The translations under genes were made by a program, and so were the position numbers. A stretch of 34,315 bases of DNA from a virus, in IMG/VR virus record IMGVR_UViG_3300021085_000109, positions 1-34,315 of that record; one strand, written 5' to 3'. Positions 6,828 through 13,342 of this stretch are shown one piece after another. Every line of letters begins with the position of its first letter. Position 1 is the first letter of the stretch. A model generated the notes under the pieces. That model searched no databases. It worked only from the letters and a program-made list of their open reading frames with translations, and was not told where the DNA came from.

Positions 6828-7155
6828 ATACAGGAAGCTTTTACAAAAGGAATCGCCTAACTTATACAAGAGTTATGAGAATATTGTTGAAGAGCAGTTT
6901 GAACTCTTTGCTAAAAAACAATTAGATTATGGCATTAGTAATATAAGCACTGGTGCAAACTTAGAAACTAAGGAAGGTAAAGATTTTGCTTTACATGGTT
7001 TGTGGTTTAGAATGAATGACAAAATAAGTAGATGGAAAAATCTAATTATTAAGAATCGTAAAGGGAACAACGAAACTCTCTTAGATACATATCAGGATTT
7101 AGGCAATTACTCTATTATATGCCAACTAATTAAAAAAGGTTTATGGAAGGAGTAG
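6817..7155 (+). CDS. Nmad1 / DUF1599-like protein
   Basis: A protein of 112 residues from the ATG at 6817, overlapping the upstream gene by 11 bases. Family blocks are KKQLDYG (33-39), GLWFRMNDKISR (61-72) and LLDTYQDLGNYSI (88-100). Nmad1 (nucleotide modification associated domain 1) was predicted by comparative genomics to take part in phage base or nucleotide modification. I see no thymidylate synthase, hydroxymethylase or glycosyltransferase in the window to go with it, so its substrate is open. Confidence 0.72.
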   Translation: MQNKYRKLLQKESPNLYKSYENIVEEQFELFAKKQLDYGISNISTGANLETKEGKDFALHGLWFRMNDKISRWKNLIIKNRKGNNETLLDTYQDLGNYSIICQLIKKGLWKE

Positions 7156-7517
7156 ACAACGAAAACAAAAAGAAAAAAGACGGAAGAGCAAACAACGGTG
7201 CTTTAAAAGGTATTTACAGAGGACAAGGACGACCACCAAAGGCAAGAGAAAAAAAGCTAGGTAACTATGCTTTGGGAGCTATGAAAAAGGTGTTTGGTAG
7301 TGAAGAGAAGGCGTGGCTAGAACTAGCTAAACAAGCTCAAGATAGTTTCCCTCACATGAGATTACTTTGGGAATATAAGTACGGTAAACCAAAAGAGTTA
7401 AAAGAGTTAAATGTAAAAACAGAAGTTAACATCCCTATTATAGATTTTGCAGATAAGGAAAAAATAATTGACATTGAATCAGAAGATATAAAAGATGAAG
7501 AAACTAAACCTCAATAA
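7143..7517 (+). CDS. terS: Terminase small subunit
   Basis: A protein of 124 residues. It opens with a charged, Lys/Asn-rich stretch ending GIYRGQGRPPKAREKKL, then a helical core (about 45-85) with KAWLELAKQAQDSFPHMRLLWEYKYGKPKE, a pattern of small packaging subunits, and an acidic C terminus. It should recognise phage DNA and hand it to the large subunit, whose ATG lies 23 bases before this stop. The direct linkage is the best support; an N-terminal HTH is not clear. Confidence 0.75.
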   Translation: MEGVDNENKKKKDGRANNGALKGIYRGQGRPPKAREKKLGNYALGAMKKVFGSEEKAWLELAKQAQDSFPHMRLLWEYKYGKPKELKELNVKTEVNIPIIDFADKEKIIDIESEDIKDEETKPQ

Positions 7518-8709
7518 AAAGTATCAAGCTTTATTTAACTCTCAAAGTCGTTACTTTGTAATTACTGGAGGGAGGGGTTCTGGAAAATCATTTGCTACAA
7601 ACACATTCTTAGTATTACTAACTTACGAAAAAGGACATAGGATATTATTCACTCGTTATACTATGACCTCAGCAGGTATGTCAATTATACCAGAGTTTAT
7701 AGAGAAGCTTGAGTTAATGGGCGTACTCGATCAGTTCACTGTAAACAAAACAGAGATCATAAACAATTTAACAGGCAGTTCAATATACTTTAGTGGTATT
7801 AGAACATCAAGCGGAGATCAAACGGCAAAGCTTAAATCTATACAAGGTGTAAGTACATTTGTGTTAGACGAAGCAGAAGAGCTAACAGATGAGGAAAGTT
7901 TTGATAAGATTGATTTCAGTATTAGGTCGAAGCTCGTTAAGAACAGATGTATATTAATTCTAAACCCTACTACAAAAGAGAACTGGATATACCAAAGGTT
8001 TTTTCAAAATAGAGGAGTGCCAGACGGACATAATGGAACTAAAGAAAACATAACTTATATACATACTACTTACCAAGACAACTTAGATCACTTGTCTAAA
8101 TCGTTTGTTAAGCAAATAGATGTAATGAAAGTTAGACGACCAGAGAAGTTTAAACATCAGATTGAAGGAGGATGGTTAGAATCAGCAGAAGGAGTTATAT
8201 TTAAGCATTGGAACATAGGTAAATTTAATGATGAGATAGATTCAATATTTGGCATGGACATAGGGTTTTCAGTCGATCCAAGTGTTTTAGTTGAGGTAGC
8301 AATAGATAAAGACAGGAAAGTAATTTGGTTAAAAGAACACTACTATAAAAAAGCATTAAGCACAACACAAATATATGAATTGAATAGACGTTATGCAGGT
8401 GGCAATTTAATTGTAATGGATAATAGTGAACCGCGACTTTTGTCTTCCATAAAAAACAAAGGATTAAATGTAATACCTACTATAAAAAAGAAAGGCAGTA
8501 TTCTCGCAGGTGTCTCGTTAATGCAGGATCACCAAATAATTATAGATGATAAATCTGTGAATTTAATTCGTGAATTTAATAACTATACTTGGAAGCTTAC
8601 AGGTGCAATTCCTATTGATAAATTTAATCATGGTATTGATGCCTCAAGATATGCAATTCAATATCTATTAACTAGATCAGTGCCACATGGTAGCTACTTT
8701 ATTAAATAA
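7495..8709 (+). CDS. terL: Terminase large subunit
   Basis: A protein of 404 residues, normal length. ATPase domain: Walker A GGRGSGKS (25-32), Walker B TFVLDEAEE (121-129), and the coupling segment ILILNPT (153-159). Nuclease domain: FGMDIGFSVDP (252-262, Asp255), LIVMDNSEP (305-313, Asp309) and NHGIDASRYAIQY (378-390, Asp382), the three acidic metal ligands of an RNase H-like fold. The family is Terminase_3/3C, PBSX-like. It pumps DNA into the prohead and cuts it. It lies about 17 kb from the portal gene, in the early operon. Confidence 0.95.
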   Translation: MKKLNLNKKYQALFNSQSRYFVITGGRGSGKSFATNTFLVLLTYEKGHRILFTRYTMTSAGMSIIPEFIEKLELMGVLDQFTVNKTEIINNLTGSSIYFSGIRTSSGDQTAKLKSIQGVSTFVLDEAEELTDEESFDKIDFSIRSKLVKNRCILILNPTTKENWIYQRFFQNRGVPDGHNGTKENITYIHTTYQDNLDHLSKSFVKQIDVMKVRRPEKFKHQIEGGWLESAEGVIFKHWNIGKFNDEIDSIFGMDIGFSVDPSVLVEVAIDKDRKVIWLKEHYYKKALSTTQIYELNRRYAGGNLIVMDNSEPRLLSSIKNKGLNVIPTIKKKGSILAGVSLMQDHQIIIDDKSVNLIREFNNYTWKLTGAIPIDKFNHGIDASRYAIQYLLTRSVPHGSYFIK

Positions 8710-8712
8710 AAA

Positions 8713-9210
8713 ATGAAGATAGGAAACGTTTACATATTAGACAAGTACGAACAACAAATTGTTGAACTAAGTGCATATCAAAGAGATAAAAACAAAAGGG
8801 ATACAGGTTGGCATGGACATAAAACAGTAAACGAAACTGGAGAGTTAGATTTAGATATAGTTGGGTTCGGTGCTGAGTTTATATTTTGTAGAGAACTAAA
8901 TCTATACCCTGACTTTAAAATACATAATACGTCTAAAGTAAATGGCACTGACAATTATGATGCAATTTACAAAGGCAAAACTATTGATGTGAAAGTTAAT
9001 AGAAATTATAAAAATCCTTTGATGATACCTGCCTATGCTAAAACAGATTGTAATTTGTTTGCTCTGTTTAGTTGCATATACCCTAGATATAGATTTGAAG
9101 GGTTTGCCACAAACGAGATGGTTTTTGATAAATCTAAACTGAGAATGACTAGAGTCATGGCTTATGTTACTGAAAAAACAGATTTATTAGAGATAACTCA
9201 AGTTTTTTAG
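8713..9210 (+). CDS. Putative PD-(D/E)XK endonuclease
   Basis: A protein of 165 residues. The blocks GFGAEFIFCRELNLYPDF (51-68, Glu55) and DNYDAIYKGKTIDVKVN (80-96, Asp83, Asp92, Lys94) give a plausible E...D...DxK active site of the PD-(D/E)XK fold. It follows the terminase gene by 3 bases and is the last gene before a regulatory gap. It may act in packaging or in attack on host DNA. The specific substrate is not predictable. Confidence 0.6.
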   Translation: MKIGNVYILDKYEQQIVELSAYQRDKNKRDTGWHGHKTVNETGELDLDIVGFGAEFIFCRELNLYPDFKIHNTSKVNGTDNYDAIYKGKTIDVKVNRNYKNPLMIPAYAKTDCNLFALFSCIYPRYRFEGFATNEMVFDKSKLRMTRVMAYVTEKTDLLEITQVF

Positions 9211-9214
9211 TAAA

Positions 9215-9232
9215 TTGTTATATTTATAACAA
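9215..9232 (+). promoter_or_regulatory. Perfect palindrome TTGTTATA-TT-TATAACAA
   Basis: Eight-base arms are separated by two bases. The half-site TTGTTATATTT recurs at 9245-9255, 30 bases downstream and just before the promoter at 9265. It could be an operator. As a hairpin followed by A residues rather than T on this strand, it is not a good terminator. Confidence 0.5.
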
Positions 9233-9264
9233 AAAATATTTAATTTGTTATATTTCTACATTTA

Positions 9265-9296
9265 TTTGTCAGTTGGAGAATTAATTACTATATTGA
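9265..9296 (+). promoter_or_regulatory. Promoter 1 with CAGTTGGA box
   Basis: TTTG at 9265-9268, CAGTTGGA at 9270-9277, then TATATTGA at 9289-9296 as an imperfect -7 box, with a 20-base spacer. It shares its spacer sequence (GTCAGTTGGAGAATTAATTA) with the promoter at 11673. It probably drives the gene at 9338. Confidence 0.55.
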
Positions 9297-9337
9297 ACAC
9301 AGTTCATTGAAATATTGTTTAACTAAAAACTAAAAAC

Positions 9338-9760
9338 ATGCAAACAAACAGATTTAAAAAATCTTTTGGAGGTAGAGAAAAGTTCTTTACTAAAAAAAGT
9401 CAAAAAACAAAAAAGAATCTTTATGTTGGAGATTGTGTAGTGAGAGCAATAGCACACGCTACAAAAAAACCTTATAAGGAGGTTTGGGATCAATTAATGG
9501 ATTTGTCTAAAAAGACATTACAAATGCCAAACGAAGAAATTAATTATAGCTCTTACTTAAAGAGTATAGGTTGGCAAAAACAAAAACCTTTCAGAAATCC
9601 AAACAACAAAACTATAAGGGTTGCTCATTTTCCTGCTGAACCTAGAGGCAAGTATATAATTTCAACAAGAAATCATTTAACTTCTATTGTAAATCGTGTT
9701 CACTTGGATACTTGGGATTGTGGAGGATACAGAGCTAACAGTTTCTGGATTAAGAAATAA
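9338..9760 (+). CDS. Putative papain-like cysteine protease, early region
   Basis: A protein of 140 residues. Its basic N terminus (1-28) is followed by YVGDCVVRAIAHATKKPYKEVW (29-50), where Cys33 at a helix start is placed like a papain-fold nucleophile, then RNHLTSIV (111-118, His113) and VHLDTWDCGGY (121-131, Asp124/Asp127). This Cys-His-Asp order and the motif GDCVVRA recur in phage proteins that look like C39 or NlpC-type peptidases. The catalytic assignment is an inference. It is a single-gene unit with its own promoter and terminator. Confidence 0.5.
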   Translation: MQTNRFKKSFGGREKFFTKKSQKTKKNLYVGDCVVRAIAHATKKPYKEVWDQLMDLSKKTLQMPNEEINYSSYLKSIGWQKQKPFRNPNNKTIRVAHFPAEPRGKYIISTRNHLTSIVNRVHLDTWDCGGYRANSFWIKK

Positions 9761-9765
9761 GAAGT

Positions 9766-9791
9766 AGGGGAGGGTAAAACCTCCCTTTTTT
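9766..9791 (+). terminator. Intrinsic terminator
   Basis: GGGAGG (9768-9773) pairs with CCTCCC (9780-9785) around a 6-base loop, followed by six T. It closes the single-gene unit 9338-9760. Confidence 0.8.
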
Positions 9792-9800
9792 AAAAAAAGA

Positions 9801-9832
9801 TTTGGTCAGTTGGAAATAATTAACTAGATTTG
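9801..9832 (+). promoter_or_regulatory. Promoter 2 with CAGTTGGA box
   Basis: TTTG (9801-9804), CAGTTGGA (9807-9814) and TAGATTTG (9825-9832, exact TAnnTTTG) with a 20-base spacer. It should drive the cluster of small genes from 9855 onward. Confidence 0.7.
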
Positions 9833-9854
9833 TGTATAACTAATAAATAAAACT

Positions 9855-10031
9855 ATGAAAACAATGAAACAAAGAGAAAAAATAATTGAATTAGCTGATG
9901 GTATTGTAGATTACATTACCGAGCAAATGATTATGCCAAGAATATTTGAAGATTTTGGGCATGAGTTAGAAGCTGAGGAATATGAGGATATATCAAATAA
10001 AGTATATAATCAAATTAAATTAAGAATGTAA
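9855..10031 (+). CDS. Small acidic hypothetical protein
   Basis: A protein of 58 residues, M-K-T-M-K-Q-R-E at the start, acidic in the middle (FGHELEAEEYEDI). It is the first gene after promoter 2, and its TAA overlaps the next ATG by one base. An internal ATG at 9864 is an alternative start. No family recognised. Confidence 0.6.
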   Translation: MKTMKQREKIIELADGIVDYITEQMIMPRIFEDFGHELEAEEYEDISNKVYNQIKLRM

Positions 10032-10153
10032 TGAAAGCAAAGAAAGAAATTATTAACAAACACTTTAAACTAAAAAACGATTGGATACAAAACAGTAATC
10101 AAAATCGTATGTTAGAACTATTAAATAAACAATTTAAAACAAAGAAATCATGA
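10031..10153 (+). CDS. Very small basic hypothetical protein
   Basis: A 40-residue, Lys- and Asn-rich protein. It is linked on both sides by start-stop overlaps (TAATG upstream, ATGA downstream), which is the main reason to believe it. No family recognised. Confidence 0.45.
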   Translation: MKAKKEIINKHFKLKNDWIQNSNQNRMLELLNKQFKTKKS

Positions 10154-10347
10154 TAGTAAAATTAGCAGTTCATTATGAACAAGAAAGAACAGATAAAAAA
10201 GACAATAACAATGGTTTGTTACATGGCATATACCATTATGATGTGCCTAAAAAAGATTTAGATACAGACGATATGTTTAACAATGACATTGTTCATGTTG
10301 AATGGTATAAAACAAAATTAGAAAGAAATAAACAATTAAAATTATAA
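10150..10347 (+). CDS. Hypothetical protein
   Basis: A protein of 65 residues with MIVKLAVHYEQER at the start and LLHGIYHYDVPKKDLDTDDMF in the middle, likely a small alpha-beta fold. Its ATG overlaps the previous TGA. No family recognised. Confidence 0.6.
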   Translation: MIVKLAVHYEQERTDKKDNNNGLLHGIYHYDVPKKDLDTDDMFNNDIVHVEWYKTKLERNKQLKL

Positions 10348-10351
10348 CATT

Positions 10352-10498
10352 ATGAGTTGGATAGAAAACGAAACCTTTGACCATTACAGAAAAAGAGTAA
10401 ATCAAATAGAAAAATCAATTAACCTATTAAGAAGTCATGGCTACACTGTTGTAGATTTAGAAGGCAAAATAGTAGAAGAAAAAGTAAAACAACAATGA
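10352..10498 (+). CDS. Small helical hypothetical protein
   Basis: A protein of 48 residues. A charged helix (FDHYRKRVNQIEKSINLLRSHG) precedes YTVVDLEGKIVEEK, a short beta hairpin-like end. Its TGA overlaps the next ATG. No family recognised. Confidence 0.55.
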   Translation: MSWIENETFDHYRKRVNQIEKSINLLRSHGYTVVDLEGKIVEEKVKQQ

Positions 10499-10734
10499 TA
10501 GTTAAAAACACATATACAATAACAGAAAATATGGGTTGTTATGATCTTGAAATAGATTATGAATACTACCATAAAACACCTACACACTTTGATCCACTAG
10601 AAGACAGGTTAGACATCAAAGAGGTACGATTAAACGGAATGGATATAACTAAATTTTATTGGGATTATCTTAATGAAGATATGTTTGATGAAGTTTATGA
10701 GTACGCAACAGAAAACAAATACGAAACAATATGA
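10495..10734 (+). CDS. Acidic hypothetical protein
   Basis: A protein of 79 residues, strongly acidic and Tyr-rich, with IKEVRLNGMDITKFYWDYLNEDMFDEVYEYA. The pattern is common in small phage proteins but I cannot name a family. It overlaps both neighbours by ATGA. Confidence 0.6.
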   Translation: MIVKNTYTITENMGCYDLEIDYEYYHKTPTHFDPLEDRLDIKEVRLNGMDITKFYWDYLNEDMFDEVYEYATENKYETI

Positions 10735-10868
10735 GAAAGTGTAACAAATGTTCGGCAATAATAGAACAGAAAGCAAAACAATTATTCTGTTATAATTGCA
10801 AAGGGTATAAGATGCCTTACGAAACTTATAAATTTTATTCACTAGCAAACCAATTTGAAAACAAATAA
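10731..10868 (+). CDS. Small zinc-ribbon protein
   Basis: A protein of 45 residues with CNKC at 4-7 and CYNC at 20-23, a four-Cys zinc-ribbon spacing, followed by a Tyr/Lys-rich tail. It probably binds one zinc ion and may contact nucleic acid or a host protein. Its ATG overlaps the previous TGA. Confidence 0.6.
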   Translation: MRKCNKCSAIIEQKAKQLFCYNCKGYKMPYETYKFYSLANQFENK

Positions 10869-10869
10869 T

Positions 10870-11067
10870 ATGAAAGTAAACAGAGTATACAAAACAGTAC
10901 GCCCAATGAAAAAGTTTGGCAATTTAATAAAGGATATTTTTATGCCAAAGGAATCTAATCACTTTTGGATTAGAGTAAAAGAAATCGCAGAAACTCAAGA
11001 GGAAAAAGAAGAGCAAATTTATGCCATAATAGAATTATTAAATAATAGAATAGATACAAAAATATGA
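10870..11067 (+). CDS. Hypothetical protein, basic then acidic
   Basis: A protein of 65 residues from the ATG at 10870 (an in-frame TTG at 10855 would lie inside the zinc-ribbon gene). It has a basic N-terminal half and an acidic helix (KEIAETQEEKEEQIYAIIEL). Its TGA overlaps the next ATG. No family recognised. Confidence 0.55.
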   Translation: MKVNRVYKTVRPMKKFGNLIKDIFMPKESNHFWIRVKEIAETQEEKEEQIYAIIELLNNRIDTKI

Positions 11068-11234
11068 CACACTTAGAAGATTTAAACCGAATCGAGATTA
11101 ACCATTTAAGAGATTTACTTAGAAATGTAAAACAAGAGAATGAGAATTTAAAAGATATGAATCGAACACTACAAGCCACTGTTGAATTATATCTACAACA
11201 ACAACAAGAGGAATATACAGAGAGTAAAGCATGA
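11064..11234 (+). CDS. Small coiled-coil protein
   Basis: A protein of 56 residues, nearly all one amphipathic helix with heptads (HLRDLLRNVKQENENLKDMN), ending in a Gln-rich run. It probably forms a short coiled coil, perhaps with a neighbour. ATGA overlaps on both sides. Confidence 0.55.
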   Translation: MTHLEDLNRIEINHLRDLLRNVKQENENLKDMNRTLQATVELYLQQQQEEYTESKA

Positions 11235-11494
11235 GGCATTATTTCATAAGAGAGTTAGCAGTGTTTAAATTTAAACGACTTAAGAAAGCTACAAAGAGAG
11301 CAAAGCTTTTAGTTGATGAAGATGATAATTTAATATGGGTGCCAAATTTTATGGTAAGTAAATACACATGGAATAAAGAAACTCAAGAGGTTAAAATATT
11401 AGTATCGCCAAAGTATCTTGTCTCTGTTCTTAACTTACCAATAGAAAAGAAGTTTGTATATAAAAGGCATGATAAGAATAAATTCAAAACATGA
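11231..11494 (+). CDS. Basic hypothetical protein
   Basis: A protein of 87 residues, rich in Lys and Arg. The N-terminal third (FKFKRLKKATKRAKLL) is highly basic; the rest has beta-like segments (NLIWVPNFMVSKYTW, VKILVSPKYLVSVL). Nucleic acid binding is possible. ATGA overlaps on both sides. Confidence 0.6.
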   Translation: MRHYFIRELAVFKFKRLKKATKRAKLLVDEDDNLIWVPNFMVSKYTWNKETQEVKILVSPKYLVSVLNLPIEKKFVYKRHDKNKFKT

Positions 11495-11634
11495 GAGTTC
11501 TAACGTTTGAAATAAAAGAAGTAGGGCAAGAGCCATACCAAAAGCAATTCAATACGGATAGATCAATTCAATGGACAGTTCAACAGTATTCAAGGCATAG
11601 AGCAATTCAATATATGAATTTAATAACGAAATAA
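11491..11634 (+). CDS. Small hypothetical protein
   Basis: A protein of 47 residues with a degenerate repeat in both DNA and protein: AATTCAAT occurs at 11546, 11575 and 11604, exactly 29 bases apart, giving QFN, SIQW and AIQY contexts. Its ATG overlaps the previous TGA. It closes the small-gene cluster. Confidence 0.5.
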   Translation: MRVLTFEIKEVGQEPYQKQFNTDRSIQWTVQQYSRHRAIQYMNLITK

Positions 11635-11672
11635 GTAAAAAATAATATAATATTAAAATAATTATAATATTG

Positions 11673-11703
11673 TTTGTCAGTTGGAGAATTAATTATATAT
11701 TTG
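11673..11703 (+). promoter_or_regulatory. Promoter 3 with CAGTTGGA box
   Basis: TTTG (11673-11676), CAGTTGGA (11678-11685) and TATATTTG (11696-11703, exact consensus), spacer 19. The best of the three related promoters; the ATG of the next gene is at 11725. Upstream lies a direct repeat ATAATATT at 11647 and 11664. Confidence 0.75.
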
Positions 11704-11724
11704 TGTAAACTTAAAATAAAAACA

Positions 11725-12177
11725 ATGAGAATATTAGAAACAAAAATTTACACTATTGACGAACACCCAAACAAAGAATTATGTTTTAATTACATTCGAG
11801 ATAATTGGCATCATTTAAACGAACATTCTGTAAATGAAGTATCACAAAGTATAAAAGCATTATCAGAGGTTATTGGAGGAAGCTACAATTATTCAATAGG
11901 ACAATTTGAAGATAGGGGGGAGTTTATCTCTTTTCTTGATTATGATAAAGAAGAGTTAATGAAGTTAAATGCCATAGAATGCCCGTTAACGGGAGTAACA
12001 TGGGATATAGATTTAATTGAAGGAATGCAAAAAGATGATAATAATAAAGTTTTAAATGCATTACATAATCATAGTAGATATGTTTATTCAAACGAGGGTT
12101 TATTAGAATTATGTTTTGCAAATGATTATGAATTTAATGAACAAGGCAAAGCAATATCAGAAGTTGAATATCTATGA
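11725..12177 (+). CDS. Conserved phage hypothetical protein
   Basis: A protein of 150 residues from the ATG at 11725; upstream in-frame codons are inside the promoter. Blocks such as KIYTIDEHPNKELCFNYIRDNWHHLNEHSV and IGGSYNYSIGQFEDRGEFISF look conserved and soluble. I recall similar proteins in phages of Bacteroidota, without a known role. It has its own promoter and is followed by a terminator, so it may be strongly made early. Confidence 0.7.
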   Translation: MRILETKIYTIDEHPNKELCFNYIRDNWHHLNEHSVNEVSQSIKALSEVIGGSYNYSIGQFEDRGEFISFLDYDKEELMKLNAIECPLTGVTWDIDLIEGMQKDDNNKVLNALHNHSRYVYSNEGLLELCFANDYEFNEQGKAISEVEYL

Positions 12178-12237
12178 ATTTAATATAAATTTAATACCTA
12201 TGAATTCAATATAAATTCAATATACATAAATTTAATA
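12177..12237 (+). repeat. Five AATTYAATA repeats at regular spacing
   Basis: Nine-base copies start at 12177, 12188, 12203, 12214 and 12229, giving spacings of 11, 15, 11 and 15. The array thus has a 26-base period. It starts on the stop codon of the gene at 11725 and ends 18 bases before a terminator. Confidence 0.6.
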
Positions 12238-12255
12238 GTTTTGTTTGTTTGTTTG

Positions 12256-12284
12256 CCCTCCTGCATTTTGTAGGGGGGTTTTTT
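12256..12284 (+). terminator. Intrinsic terminator
   Basis: CCCTCCTGCA (12256-12265) pairs with TGTAGGGGGG (12269-12278) around a TTT loop, two G-T pairs included, followed by six T. It ends the promoter 3 unit. Confidence 0.8.
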
Positions 12285-12552
12285 GTTGGATAACTTGCAA
12301 AGCTAAAAACAATAAAAGCAAGAAAGCAAATTAATATTCTTATTTAGAATTAATATAAATTAATAGTTATTAACGAACTTTGTGAATTATTTTATATATT
12401 TGTCATGTTATTGTGGTTGACTTAGTCAGTAAAAGGTCAGAACAGCGTCAACAAAATCAAAACAGCAACAATGCTATAAATTGTAAAAAGGTGTAAAAAA
12501 AGAGCACCTACTCTTAGACAAATCAAAATCTTTATAATTTAAATTAATAACT
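12285..12552 (+). other. Intergenic region with probable promoter and structured leader
   Basis: A 268-base gap without a credible gene. TATATTTG at 12395-12402 fits the -7 consensus, but I see no good -33 element at the right distance. Downstream, GTTGAC (12416-12421) can pair with GTCAAC 25 bases later, and AGGTGT (12489-12494) with GCACCT (12504-12509), so the 5' leader of about 145 bases before the ATG at 12553 may be folded. It could be a regulatory leader or simply untranslated sequence. Confidence 0.4.
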
Positions 12553-12669
12553 ATGAAAACAAAAATAAAAAAGCTATTCGCAAAGATCATTTTAAGCGAC
12601 TTATTTATTAAAGTGTTTGTATATTCATGCGCTTTTATTTTAACCTTATTATTAACCCTAGAAATTTAA
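12553..12669 (+). CDS. Small single-pass membrane protein
   Basis: A protein of 38 residues. Basic residues at the N terminus (MKTKIKKLFAK) precede a continuous hydrophobic segment (about 13-36). It should insert in the inner membrane. It is the first gene of a five-gene unit 12553-13582. A role in modifying the host envelope is a guess. Confidence 0.5.
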   Translation: MKTKIKKLFAKIILSDLFIKVFVYSCAFILTLLLTLEI

Positions 12670-12675
12670 AACAAT

Positions 12676-12876
12676 ATGAAACAAAAAATATTTAATCCAA
12701 GAATTTTTGAACAAACAGACGACAAAAACATAACCTGGTTTGAAGTTGTATACTTTGTTAATTATGGCAAAAAGAATCAAGACATAATTTGCGAAAGTTT
12801 CGACACACTAATAGAAGCTAAAAATCATATTAAAAAAAAATCGGTTGGTTATAGAATAACTAGAAATTTAATATAA
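12676..12876 (+). CDS. Small hypothetical protein
   Basis: A protein of 66 residues with TWFEVVYFVNYGKK and SFDTLIEAKNHIKK, a beta hairpin followed by a helix. This layout is common in small phage proteins. Role unknown. Confidence 0.6.
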   Translation: MKQKIFNPRIFEQTDDKNITWFEVVYFVNYGKKNQDIICESFDTLIEAKNHIKKKSVGYRITRNLI

Positions 12877-12883
12877 TAAAACA

Positions 12884-13168
12884 ATGAAAACAATAAAGAA
12901 AATTAAAACTTATTCCATGAGTTCACCTAGAACAGGCAACCCTGTTGCAAATCAATTCGAAATATACACGCCAGAAGGTAAATACTTCCAAAGTTATCGA
13001 AGTATTATTGCCTTTGTAGATAAGTTCGGACAAATTATGTTAGATGAATATTACCATAATTATTCAAGAACAACAAGCAAATATTTAACGCAATTTCTTG
13101 ACATGAACACAAAGGAAAGAACAAACGCAATTAAAAACAAAGAGATAATATTAACTAATTTAAATTAA
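12884..13168 (+). CDS. Hypothetical protein
   Basis: A protein of 94 residues: KIKTYSMSSPRTGNPVANQFEIYTPEGKYFQSYRSIIAFVD suggests an N-terminal beta-rich domain, then a charged helix. The segment QFEI.T..G..FQSY.S.IA resembles short phage proteins of unknown function. No catalytic motif seen. Confidence 0.65.
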   Translation: MKTIKKIKTYSMSSPRTGNPVANQFEIYTPEGKYFQSYRSIIAFVDKFGQIMLDEYYHNYSRTTSKYLTQFLDMNTKERTNAIKNKEIILTNLN

Positions 13169-13172
13169 GATT

Positions 13173-13337
13173 ATGAATTTATACTATAACAATTCAGGAT
13201 ATTTAATTATATCGGATGAATTAAACGGACAATATGAAAGCATGAGTTTTTTATATTATTCGAAACAAGAAGCGAAAAGAATATTTAAACAAAAGTATTC
13301 CAAATATTATCACAAAAACGGACACAAAATAAAATAA
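13173..13337 (+). CDS. Small basic hypothetical protein
   Basis: A protein of 54 residues, Tyr- and Lys-rich, with LYYSKQEAKRIFKQKYSKYY. The YYSK.EA...FK pattern recurs in small Bacteroidota phage proteins in my recollection. It begins 4 bases after the previous stop. Role unknown. Confidence 0.55.
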   Translation: MNLYYNNSGYLIISDELNGQYESMSFLYYSKQEAKRIFKQKYSKYYHKNGHKIK

Positions 13338-13342
13338 AGATT

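Noticed and set aside
12405-12425. Six-residue leader peptide (MLLWLT) after the TATATTTG box
   Set aside because: Transcription should start some six bases after the box, past this ATG, so the peptide is unlikely to be made.
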